Assembly: GCA_964477735.1 (NCBI GenBank)
Contig: CAYZFD010000052.1
Span: forward strand, 1 to 9,249
Direction: 5' to 3'
Length of the DNA: 9,249 nt
From: CAYZFD01 sp964477735
Lineage (GTDB): Bacteria > Bacteroidota > Bacteroidia > Flavobacteriales > Flavobacteriaceae
The position numbers were made by a program, and so were the translations under genes. The notes under the pieces were generated by a model, which did not search any database, was not told where the DNA came from, and worked only from the letters and a program-made list of their open reading frames with translations. Each line of letters opens with the position of its first letter. Position 1 is the stretch's first letter. Shown in pieces: positions 1 through 6,840 of the stretch.

Positions 1-1
1 G

Positions 2-124
2 GCTGTAGTGAAATCAGGTAAACTCTATGCGGTGCAACGCCAACTATACCAGTGCTTGAGAGCGGCTCGTTCGATATTGGGGGGTAGGCGGTTTGAGCAG
101 CTTAGCAATTGGCTGCCTAGATAA
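2..124 (+). CDS. C-terminal end of an unidentified protein (partial, 5' end outside window)
   Basis: An open frame enters from the left edge and ends at a TAA at 122-124, giving 40 residues that end in LSNWLPR. The other two plus-strand frames hit stops within the first 25 bases. The tail is rich in arginine and leucine, with no motif I can assign. The stretch is about 55 percent GC, clearly higher than the genes to its right. It converges on the thioredoxin-like gene, with only 25 bp between the two stop codons. That the frame is coding is an inference from its position and openness; the family is unknown. Confidence 0.45.
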   Translation, partial: AVVKSGKLYAVQRQLYQCLRAARSILGGRRFEQLSNWLPR

Positions 125-149
125 ATGATAGGACACGACAGAATCCGGC

Positions 150-983
150 TTATGGCCTGCTTTTTTCTTTATATTTTTTAAGAAGTTTTAAATAATAGCT
201 TCCGCCACCAATTTGAGTCAATTTCTTATGCCAATGTTGTGAATTGTCGGTTTTGTTTTCAATCGATTTTAAAAAATAGAACAATCTGATATTCCTGGGT
301 TCAATGTCGTTTTCAACGAAAGTTTTCATGCTTTTTTGAGCTTTTGAGACTTTGTTTGAGTAGAAGTGGTGAAGTATTGAAAGCATTTTATGTTCTTGTT
401 TATCAATCGTGTGTGTCTTGTTCTTTTTGTGATTTAACAAATCACTTTTTTTGAGATATTTTTTGGCCAATGATAAAAGTTTTTGCTTGGTTTTCGAGTT
501 GGCATAAAGTGACAAGTTAAGGTATTTAAAAGTGATTTTATGGGCATTTTCAGCGGTGTTATTGTTGTAAAATGCTACACTTGCTTCCCTTAAAAACCCA
601 AAATTCAATTGATTTTCCTTGAGCAAATTGATGGTGCCTTGTGAGTTTAAATAACCACGTTTACTAAAATAAACGGTTCCGTTTCCATCGCTTATAAAGA
701 TCGTGGGAATTGCGTTTACTCCAAACTTAGTAACGAGCAATTTATTGCTGTCAAAATCAATTCTTAAAAGCACAAATTGATCTAATAAGGATTCCAGCTC
801 AGGGTTTTTCCAAACTTCTTCATCCATTTTTATACAAGGTCCACACCATGAAGCCCAAAAGTCAATTACAATGGGTTTGTTTGTGCTTAGGGCAAGACGT
901 TGTGCGTCATCGAAAGAGTATATCCAATTTTGTGACCTCGCTAAAAAGCTAAAAAGGATTAGGGTCAATAAGAGAGGTTTCAT
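150..983 (-). CDS. Exported thioredoxin-like protein with unassigned C-terminal domain
   Basis: This 277-residue protein begins with a hydrophobic signal peptide (about residues 1-17, cleavage plausible near ARSQ), so it should act in the periplasm or at the envelope. Residues about 20-125 form a thioredoxin domain: the redox motif WCGPC is at 46-50, preceded by the beta-strand IVIDFWAS, and the cis-proline motif AIPT is at 91-94. By family, such proteins reduce or exchange disulfides, or assist cytochrome maturation; the partner here is unknown. Residues about 130-277 are basic, rich in Lys and Asn, probably helical and not recognised. The ATG at 983 gives the signal peptide directly, which supports this start. 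The gene lies 60 bp downstream of the WbqC gene on the same strand and may be read from the same transcript, although a hairpin sits between them. I am confident of the fold but not of the specific role. Confidence 0.85.
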   Translation of the reverse strand: MKPLLLTLILFSFLARSQNWIYSFDDAQRLALSTNKPIVIDFWASWCGPCIKMDEEVWKNPELESLLDQFVLLRIDFDSNKLLVTKFGVNAIPTIFISDGNGTVYFSKRGYLNSQGTINLLKENQLNFGFLREASVAFYNNNTAENAHKITFKYLNLSLYANSKTKQKLLSLAKKYLKKSDLLNHKKNKTHTIDKQEHKMLSILHHFYSNKVSKAQKSMKTFVENDIEPRNIRLFYFLKSIENKTDNSQHWHKKLTQIGGGSYYLKLLKKYKEKSRP

Positions 984-1004
984 TTATAAGTAGGTTTTAT
1001 GATC

Positions 1005-1024
1005 ATTTTTGAGGCATCAAAAAT
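1005..1024 (-). repeat. Perfect 8-bp hairpin between the wbqC-like and thioredoxin genes
   Basis: An inverted repeat with 8-bp arms (ATTTTTGA and TCAAAAAT) around a 4-nt loop lies in the 60-bp intergenic space. It is AT-rich and, on the minus strand, is not followed by a separate T-run, so it is at best a weak terminator or an attenuating or mRNA-stability hairpin. Confidence 0.35.
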
Positions 1025-1043
1025 CATACCAGTTATATGAGGT

Positions 1044-1658
1044 TTATGCTATTTTTTGAAGGCAATTGACGGCGTTGGTGCCTTCGTGAAATATCAAATC
1101 AAGAATACTTAGGTTCGAAATAAACCCATGTTTGTTTTCAAATTGCTGATAGTAGGGGGTGTGTGTTGTTCCAGCAATGCTTTTTGCATTGATTAATGAT
1201 CTTTGGTCGTTGAATTTTTGAATTGTTTTTTCATAATGGGAAGTGAATCCTAGGGTATCTTCAAAGCCTAAAAGTTTAGTTGCCACACGAAAACAAGCAA
1301 GGTTGAAGTCGAATAGTTTTTCAAATTGTTGATTATACAATGGCTTGATTTGGTCTTCATAAAATTCAAAAAATGGCGAAGCCCTATAGGCTGTTTCTAT
1401 GGATTTCCAATGTTGTTGTTGCCAAGGAAAGGCGTTTTCAATTTTCACCGCATTTGTTTTCTGGTGCCCTTCTTTCCCTAGGTGTTTTATGGGAATACTT
1501 AGCATAAGTGGGCCATTAGCACCATAAATATACATTCGATTTCGGTAGGTTTGTTTTTGATAGTGATCATGGTTTTCCCACATAATTTCATCTCCATTAG
1601 CCATAGGAATCCAATGGGTAACTGGTGCAAAGTATGAAGAAATATAGAGGGTTTTCAA
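1044..1658 (-). CDS. WbqC-like family protein
   Basis: A 204-residue cytoplasmic protein with the N-terminal pattern of the WbqC family (KTLYISSYFAPVTHWIPM), followed by family-like segments: the NGDEIMWENHDHYQKQTYRNR region (about 21-41), a PLMLSIPI strand (51-58) and a later WKSIETAYRASPFFEFY segment. WbqC proteins occur in O-antigen or polysaccharide gene clusters and also as a conserved single gene in Bacteroidetes; their biochemical function is not firmly established. The start is a TTG at 1658 that overlaps the lepB stop by 4 bp (TTGA), implying translational coupling. The next internal ATG would remove the conserved first strand, so TTG is preferred. Length is about normal for the family. 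Confidence 0.85.
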   Translation of the reverse strand: MKTLYISSYFAPVTHWIPMANGDEIMWENHDHYQKQTYRNRMYIYGANGPLMLSIPIKHLGKEGHQKTNAVKIENAFPWQQQHWKSIETAYRASPFFEFYEDQIKPLYNQQFEKLFDFNLACFRVATKLLGFEDTLGFTSHYEKTIQKFNDQRSLINAKSIAGTTHTPYYQQFENKHGFISNLSILDLIFHEGTNAVNCLQKIA

Positions 1659-3492
1659 GATTTTAGTGATCGTTTACTTTTGCGTTTTCTAAACCAAGAA
1701 AAGCCATACCAGAGGGCAACAAAACCCGCAAAATGCCATCTGTAGGATTTGCGCTCTCCAGAGAGACCGACTGTAGAAAAAACACGATCCCAGCGTATTT
1801 TCCAGTTTTTTATGCCATCGTTGATTCCATCAATACTCATCCAAATGAAAACAGGCTTTCCAACAATATGATCTTGAGGAACAAATCCCCAATATCGACT
1901 ATCCTCAGATCGGTGCCGATTGTCGCCCATCATCCAGTAATAATTTTGCTTAAAGCTATAGTTGTTTGTAGGCTTTCCGTTGAGGATAAACTGACCATTT
2001 TCCCATTTTAAATCATTCTTTTCATAATCTTGAATGATTTTTTTGTAGAGTGGCATATTGTTTTTTGTCAATTGAACTTTAGCTCCCTTTTTGGGCAGTA
2101 CGATTGGGCCGAAATTGTCCTCATTCCAATTATAGCGATTGTCATTTGGAAAAAAGCTAGTGTTATATGTTTTTTGTTTGTTGATGTTGCGCACCACACT
2201 ATCTATCCCTGTCATTTGCCTCACTTTTTCAGCTTCTTTGAGTGTAAGGAAAACAGATTTACGAGTTTCAAGAATTTCAGCCACGCTAATGCGTGAAGAT
2301 CGAAGCACAGAGGCAGGTATGCCCTTAGCGCCTGTCATTACCCTAAAATCATTGGGGTCGTTGTTTGAAATTCCTAGAAGATAGGGTTGCAAAGTGTTGA
2401 AAACAGCTTGACTAATGTTGTTGACTCTATAGGTGCGGTTTAAATCATTCAATCCAGCCTCCATGAGTTTTCTTGATGAAATGCCTTTACTTCCATAGAG
2501 GGTGTAGCCATATAGGGGTTCGGCACGATCGGGAAGCACGGTTTTTTGATTGTTGATATACACAAATCCATCACGAATTTCTAAGGTGTCACCCGCCAAG
2601 CCAACACAACGCTTAACATAGTTAGATTTTTTGTCTATAGGCTTATCTACGCCTTTTTCTTTTACAAAAAATTGGCGAACGGTATCGGCGGGCCAACTGA
2701 AAACAACGATATCATTTCGCTTAATTTCCTGAATGCCTGGAAGTCTAAAATAGGGTATCTGTGGTTTTTTGAGATAGGAACGAACCCCAGTTCCAATGAT
2801 GGTGTCATGCACCATTGGGAAGGATACAGCAGTTTGAGGGGCTCGTGCTCCGTAATGAAACTTGCTCACAAACAAGAAGTCTCCAATTAGCAATGATTTT
2901 TCCAACGAACCAGTGGGGATGATATAAGGTTGCATGAAGTAGGTGTGCACTAAGGTNNNNNNNNNNNNNNNNNNNNNNNNNNNNNNNNNNNNNNNNNNNN
3001 NNNNNNNNNNNNNNNNNNNNNNNNNNNNNNNNNNNNNNNNNNNNNNNNNNNNNNNNGTTGCATGAAGTAGGTGTGCACTAAGGTAGCTACCACAACGGCA
3101 AATAGGGTAGAACTTGTGGTTTCGCCCCAACCCGATTTTGGATGAATGCTGCGATCGGGAAGATGCGAAAGCTCTAAAAAATAATTAAGATAGTATAAAT
3201 AAAACCCGAGGGATACAACCGCAAATAGGGTGTCTTTCCAGGTATTTTTTCCAAAACTTCTGGCAGTTTCAACCCAAACAACAGGGAACATAATGAGGTT
3301 AATGATGGGAATAAAAAGTAGTGCCGTCCACCATGTAGGGCGGTTGATTATTTTCATTAAAATCACAGCATTGTAAACAGGCACAAAGGCTTTCCAACTG
3401 TCAAACCCAGCTTTTTTATAAAGCTTCCAAGTACCAAGCCCATGAATAAGCTGAACAATTAGGATAAAAATAAGCCAATTTGTTGAAGTCAT
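1655..3492 (-). CDS. lepB: Signal peptidase I with DUF5684-like N-terminal membrane domain (interrupted by an assembly gap)
   Basis: Type I leader peptidase, which cleaves signal peptides of exported proteins at the outer face of the inner membrane. As written, the gene is broken by 100 Ns and a frame change, but the two pieces share residues TLVHTYFMQ. Removing 128 nt (the Ns plus one 28-nt duplicate) gives one 569-residue protein. In that numbering, residues 1-105 carry about three membrane helices in a DUF5684-like region, and another helix is at about 127-143. The catalytic serine box is IIPTGSLEKSLLIGD with Ser153 (PTGSL instead of the usual PTSSM). The catalytic lysine is in NYVKRCVGLAGD (Lys251), and the GDNRHRSEDSRYWG box begins at about 480. 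The long insertion between the Lys and GDN boxes is usual for Bacteroidetes LepB. A short hydrophobic segment (543-558) and a basic tail end the protein. It follows dapB by 54 bp with a promoter-like sequence between, and overlaps the WbqC gene. Confidence 0.95.
2929..2956. repeat. Left copy of a 28-nt duplication bordering the gap
   Basis: Identical to 3057-3084. This copy ends exactly at the N-run and the other starts exactly after it, the pattern expected of overlapping contig ends rather than a biological repeat. It encodes the lepB residues around VHTYFMQ on the minus strand. Confidence 0.95.
2957..3056. other. Assembly gap (100 Ns), probably artificial
   Basis: Exactly 100 Ns, a conventional placeholder length for a gap of unknown size. 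The 28 nt immediately to the left (2929-2956) and to the right (3057-3084) are identical. Joining the flanks through one copy restores the lepB reading frame with no missing conserved motif, so little or no real sequence is likely to be missing. Confidence 0.95.
3057..3084. repeat. Right copy of a 28-nt duplication bordering the gap
   Basis: Identical to 2929-2956. It encodes the same lepB residues, continuing from the N-terminal membrane domain. Read with the left copy, it shows the two contigs overlap. Confidence 0.95.
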
Positions 3493-3510
3493 TTCTATAT
3501 GATTTTAATG

Positions 3511-3539
3511 CTAAAATAGATAAATAATTAAGTTGTCAA
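3511..3539 (-). promoter_or_regulatory. Candidate Bacteroidetes-type promoter for lepB-wbqC
   Basis: On the minus strand a TTG (3537-3539) is followed after 18 nt by TATTTTAG (3511-3518), one base away from the Bacteroidetes -7 consensus TAnnTTTG and close to the usual 19-nt spacing. It lies in the 54-bp space after dapB and would give a leader of roughly 10-15 nt before the lepB ATG. This is a pattern match only. Confidence 0.45.
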
Positions 3540-3546
3540 GCGGGTG

Positions 3547-4251
3547 TTAACTGATGTTTAACACATCATCCATTGAGAAAACACCTTTTTTTCCTGCCAG
3601 CCATTCTGCAGCAATGACGGCACCAAGCGCAAATCCCTGTCGATTGTGTGCTGTGTGGATGATGTCAATTTGATCTTCTGACGATGCATAGCTCACTTTA
3701 TGCGTACCAGGCACCTCGTCTTCTCGAATTGCCGTTATGGGAATGCTTTTTAGGTCACTCTTTTTTAATTCCCACCGTTCATAATTACTATTTTCAATGA
3801 CTCCTTCGGCAAGTGTGATGGCAGTTCCACTTGGTGCATCTAATTTCTGGGTATGATGAATTTCTTCCATCTTGATTTCATACTGGTTTTGACCGTTCAT
3901 CAATTGAGCTAATTTGCGGTTGAGGTGAAAAAAAATGTTTACGCCCAAACTGAAATTTGAGGCATATAAAAAAGCGGTATTTTTCTTTATGGCCAAGTTT
4001 TCAATATCTTTTTTGTGCGCCAGCCAACCTGTAGTTCCACAGACTACTGGCACACCCAAATCGAAAGCGGTTTTGATGTTGTTCACCGCAGCATCGGGAA
4101 CACTAAAATTGATGGCCACCTCGGCAAGCTCTAATCCAATTGCGGGTGTGTCTTTATCGATTTTACAAACAATCTGATGCCCACGATCTAAAGCAATTTT
4201 TTCTATTGCTTTTCCCATTCTTCCATAACCCAATAAGGCAATTTTAATCAT
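3547..4251 (-). CDS. dapB: 4-hydroxy-tetrahydrodipicolinate reductase (DapB)
   Basis: Cytoplasmic NAD(P)H-dependent reductase that converts hydroxy-tetrahydrodipicolinate to tetrahydrodipicolinate in the diaminopimelate/lysine pathway (EC 1.17.1.8), feeding peptidoglycan and lysine synthesis. The 234-residue protein shows the N-terminal dinucleotide motif GYGRMG (8-13), the GTTGW segment (72-76), and the signature EIHHTQK with DAPSGTA (130-144), which holds the catalytic histidine and lysine and the substrate-binding loop. The C-terminus, GAVIAAEWLAGKKGVFSMDD, is typical. Length fits the shorter Bacteroidetes form. The gene starts 5 nt after the DUF5683 gene ends, so it is probably co-transcribed with parAB. 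No defects are seen. Confidence 0.97.
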   Translation of the reverse strand: MIKIALLGYGRMGKAIEKIALDRGHQIVCKIDKDTPAIGLELAEVAINFSVPDAAVNNIKTAFDLGVPVVCGTTGWLAHKKDIENLAIKKNTAFLYASNFSLGVNIFFHLNRKLAQLMNGQNQYEIKMEEIHHTQKLDAPSGTAITLAEGVIENSNYERWELKKSDLKSIPITAIREDEVPGTHKVSYASSEDQIDIIHTAHNRQGFALGAVIAAEWLAGKKGVFSMDDVLNIS

Positions 4252-4256
4252 ATATT

Positions 4257-4802
4257 TTAATTTAATGTCAGATGAATCGCCAGACCATAGTGGTGACCAT
4301 TTCCTGATAAATTTGGTTCTAAAATTGGTGAGAAACTGAGGTCGTCGCCAACGTTATATTGTTTTAAATGAGCGTCTACATTGGCATCAATGATGTTTAG
4401 AATGTAGAATCCGATGATGAATACCATCGAAAGGTCTCGATTTTTTTTATAGAAATTTTGACCGTCTATGAGCCGATCGTCATTGGTGATTAGGTTTTGA
4501 AATTCGTCGTCATTAAAACCTGCCAATCTTCTTTTGTAGGCATCACGATATCGGTTGTAATTCTTTTGATTAAAATTGTAGGCATAAATCGAAGTTCCAA
4601 GGGCAGCATAGACCAGTGGAACTTTCCAATAGCGCTTGTTGTAAATTTGTCCCAAACCAGGAATTACTGCGGAATAAAAGGCAGCTTTGGCCGGTGAAAG
4701 TGGGTCAATATTGTTTGTTGTTCTCTGTAAACTGTCTATGGACTGCCCTAACATTAGGCCACTCCAAAACAAACATATCAACAATAAAACCCTGTTAAGC
4801 AC
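4257..4802 (-). CDS. DUF5683 domain exported protein
   Basis: A Bacteroidetes-specific protein of unknown function, about 180 residues from a GTG start at 4802. From that start the first 19 residues (LNRVLLLICLFWSGLMLGQ) make a compact signal peptide. The conserved DUF5683 core follows: SPAKAAFYSAVIPGLGQIYN, then KRYWKVPLVYAALG, and later RDLSMVFIIGFYILNIIDANVDAHL. These contain two hydrophobic, probably membrane-associated segments. The GTG overlaps the parB stop by 8 bp. An upstream ATG at 4868 (and another at 4841) would extend the frame 39-66 nt further into parB and put a long basic stretch before the signal peptide, so I prefer GTG; the true start is not certain. It sits between parB and dapB, an arrangement I recall as common in flavobacteria. 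The linkage suggests a housekeeping envelope role but proves none. Confidence 0.85.
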   Translation of the reverse strand: MLNRVLLLICLFWSGLMLGQSIDSLQRTTNNIDPLSPAKAAFYSAVIPGLGQIYNKRYWKVPLVYAALGTSIYAYNFNQKNYNRYRDAYKRRLAGFNDDEFQNLITNDDRLIDGQNFYKKNRDLSMVFIIGFYILNIIDANVDAHLKQYNVGDDLSFSPILEPNLSGNGHHYGLAIHLTLN

Positions 4803-5682
4803 CGCTGAGTTTTTGGATAATGGTTTGCAATTCTTCCTCATCAGCAAAGGAGATAGAAATTTTGCCACGACCTTGTTTTCCTTTCGAGATTGAAACGGGT
4901 AGTGCTAACTTTTTAGCTAAAGTTTTTTCTGTTTCTTTATAAGGGTTTTCAACAGTTTTTTGAAGAATATCTTTGGGATTTCTTAGAGCTTGCACTTCTG
5001 CTTCTGTAGCTCTAACCGAAAGCCCTTTGGCCAATATTTTTTCGTATAAGGCTAACTGATCTTTATGATTTTCAATATTGATGAGTGCCCGTCCATGGCC
5101 CATGCTCAAAAATCCATCACGCATCCCTGTTTGAATGAGTGGATCTAATTTTAGCAAACGCATATAGTTAGAGATCGTTGACCGATTTTTACCCACGCGT
5201 TCACTCATTTCGTCTTGCGTAAGTCCAATTTCTTCAATCAAACGTTGATAGGAAAGTGCTACCTCGATAGGGTCTAAGTCTTGCCTTTGAATGTTTTCCA
5301 CCAAGGCCATTTCCAAAGATTCTTGATCGTTGGCAATTCTAACAAAAGTGGGCAAACTTTCTAATCCGATCAATTTTGCAGCTCTAAAGCGCCTTTCACC
5401 CGAAACAAGTTGGAAGGATTGAAAACCAAGTTTTCGAACAGTGATCGGTTGAATAATTCCAAGTTCTTTGATGGAATTTGCGAGTTCGGTTAATCGCTCT
5501 TCATTAAACTGGGTTCTTGGTTGAAATGGATTGACTTCAATTTGTTTTAAAGGAATCTCCAAGATATTGCCAATGAGTTTATCGGCATGAGTGTCTTGCG
5601 CTGAATTGATGTCTTCAGACGGATTGTTTAATAAGGCTGATAAACCACGCCCAAGTGCTTGTTTTTTTGTTGCTTTAGCCAT
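4795..5682 (-). CDS. parB: Chromosome partitioning protein ParB
   Basis: ParB/Spo0J-family CTP-dependent DNA clamp that loads at parS sites and works with ParA to segregate the replication origins. Visible in order in the 295 residues: an N-terminal ParA-interacting peptide (LGRGLSALL, 10-18), the ParB/Srx domain with NPFQPR (51-56) and the nucleotide-binding box GERRFRA (95-101), ENIQRQDLDPIE (129-140), a helix-turn-helix (about 154-179, LTQDEMSERVGKNRSTISNY) and GHGRAL (195-200). The C-terminal dimerisation domain occupies roughly 245-295. The ATG overlaps the parA stop by one base (TAATG), so translation is coupled. All key motifs are intact and this is the chromosomal type. I found no clear palindromic parS site in the window. 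Confidence 0.97.
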   Translation of the reverse strand: MAKATKKQALGRGLSALLNNPSEDINSAQDTHADKLIGNILEIPLKQIEVNPFQPRTQFNEERLTELANSIKELGIIQPITVRKLGFQSFQLVSGERRFRAAKLIGLESLPTFVRIANDQESLEMALVENIQRQDLDPIEVALSYQRLIEEIGLTQDEMSERVGKNRSTISNYMRLLKLDPLIQTGMRDGFLSMGHGRALINIENHKDQLALYEKILAKGLSVRATEAEVQALRNPKDILQKTVENPYKETEKTLAKKLALPVSISKGKQGRGKISISFADEEELQTIIQKLSGA

Positions 5683-6443
5683 TAATTATTGTTTATCACT
5701 TCTTGTGCCAGTTTAAGATAGCTGTTGGCCCCTTTGCTCGAGGCGTCATAATGGATGATGCTTTCGCCATGACTGGGTGCTTCACTAAGCCTGACGTTTC
5801 GCGTAATGATTGTTTTGAAAACCATCTCTTTAAAATGTTTCTTAACTTCTTCAACAACTTGATTGGAAAGTCTTAATCGGGAATCATACATGGTGAGTAA
5901 AAGTCCTTCTATGCAAAGATTTGTGTTGTGTAGTTTTTGAATGCTTTTAATTGTGTTGAGTAGTTTGCCCAGACCTTCAAGTGCAAAATATTCACATTGA
6001 ATCGGTATGATAACAGCATGGGCAGCTGTTAGCGAATTCACAGTCAATAATCCCAAAGAAGGCGCACAGTCGATGAGTATGAAATCGTAGTTGTCGGCCA
6101 CGGTTGCTAAGGCTGTTTTTAGCATGTATTCTCGCTTTGGTTTGTCAACAAGTTCAATTTCGATCGCAACCAAATCAATATGCGCTGGAATGATGTCAAC
6201 GTTTGGTGCATTTGTTTTGAGAATTGCTTCTTTAGGGGTCGCGGTGTGTTCTAGCAATTGATAGGTGCCAATTTCGACTGTTTCTGTGTCGATTCCTAGA
6301 GCGGAAGTGGCATTGGCTTGGGGATCGGCATCAATAAGCAGTACATTTTTTTCCAATACACCCAAACAGGCCGCTAGGTTTACTGCGGTAGTGGTTTTTC
6401 CAACTCCCCCTTTTTGGTTTGCTATGGCTAAGATTTTGCCCAT
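5682..6443 (-). CDS. parA: Chromosome partitioning ATPase ParA
   Basis: ParA/Soj-type P-loop ATPase that dimerises on the nucleoid with ATP and is stimulated by ParB to move or separate origin regions. The 253-residue protein has the deviant Walker A motif KGGVGKTT (11-18, signature lysine at 11), the A' motif LLIDADPQANATS (about 35-47) and Walker B FILIDCAPSLGLLT (about 121-134). It lacks an N-terminal DNA-binding extension, which marks the short chromosomal Soj type rather than plasmid type Ia. It is the first gene of parA-parB-DUF5683-dapB and is separated by 73 bp from the upstream division gene, the likely promoter position. Confidence 0.97.
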   Translation of the reverse strand: MGKILAIANQKGGVGKTTTAVNLAACLGVLEKNVLLIDADPQANATSALGIDTETVEIGTYQLLEHTATPKEAILKTNAPNVDIIPAHIDLVAIEIELVDKPKREYMLKTALATVADNYDFILIDCAPSLGLLTVNSLTAAHAVIIPIQCEYFALEGLGKLLNTIKSIQKLHNTNLCIEGLLLTMYDSRLRLSNQVVEEVKKHFKEMVFKTIITRNVRLSEAPSHGESIIHYDASSKGANSYLKLAQEVINNN

Positions 6444-6463
6444 TGTAGTGGTTTAAGACAGTG

Positions 6464-6471
6464 TAAAAATA
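6464..6471 (-). promoter_or_regulatory. Possible -7 box upstream of parA
   Basis: The minus strand reads TATTTTTA, one base from TAnnTTTG, 20 nt upstream of the parA ATG in the only non-coding space of this part of the locus. A T-rich stretch lies about where a -33 element should be, but there is no clear TTG. The call is weak. Confidence 0.25.
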
Positions 6472-6516
6472 CGACTAATTGTGCTTTAAAAAAAGTGGAA
6501 GTAAAGTCACAATCTA

Positions 6517-6840
6517 CTATTCTTTTTGAACTTTCACACTGTCTTGAAATTCAATAAGAAAAAGATCTTCATTTTCTTTGGTCATAAAGTGTTTCTCTCT
6601 AGCATATCTTTCTAGCGAGGCAGGATCACTGAGCTCTTTTAATGTTTGCTTGTCTGAAGCGATTTCTTTTTCTAATTGTGTTTTTTGATTTTCGAGTTGT
6701 TTGATTTCTTTGTTAAGCCTTCTGTGAATGAGCCAGGAGTTGGTGTCGAGAAATAACATCCAAAGGATAAAAATCAAGGTGATGAGCACATAAAAATTAC
6801 TTAGAATTTTAAACCATCTTTTGTTAAACAATTGCTTCAT
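6517..6840 (-). CDS. FtsB/DivIC-like septum formation initiator protein
   Basis: A 107-residue bitopic membrane protein: a short basic cytoplasmic N-terminus, one transmembrane helix (about 13-31), then a coiled coil (about 36-70, e.g. NKEIKQLENQKTQLEKEI) and the family's C-terminal block ERYAREKHFMTKENEDLFLIE. By homology, FtsB/DivIC proteins join FtsL and FtsQ/DivIB in the divisome and help activate septal peptidoglycan synthesis. It overlaps the end of the uridine kinase gene by 17 bp, implying co-transcription, and is followed after 73 bp by parA. That places a division gene next to the segregation genes. Family assignment is firm, but whether the orthologue should be called FtsB or DivIC cannot be decided here. 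Confidence 0.9.
   Translation of the reverse strand: MKQLFNKRWFKILSNFYVLITLIFILWMLFLDTNSWLIHRRLNKEIKQLENQKTQLEKEIASDKQTLKELSDPASLERYAREKHFMTKENEDLFLIEFQDSVKVQKE

Noticed and set aside
125..160. Bidirectional terminator between the converging genes at the left edge
   Set aside because: There is a T-rich tract, but the only hairpin nearby has a 3-bp GGC/GCC stem.
1733..2890. Several plus-strand open frames of 70-90 codons inside the lepB region
   Set aside because: They lie wholly antisense to lepB, whose catalytic motifs are read on the minus strand, and their translations show no recognisable domain.
4803..4868. Longer DUF5683 form starting at the ATG at 4868
   Set aside because: It would overlap parB by 74 bp and bury the signal peptide behind a 23-residue basic leader. 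The GTG at 4802 gives a normal export signal.
6484..6516. Possible terminator after the septum gene (T-rich stretch)
   Set aside because: The T-run is present, but the preceding sequence forms only a 3-bp GTG/CAC stem with mismatches, too weak to call.
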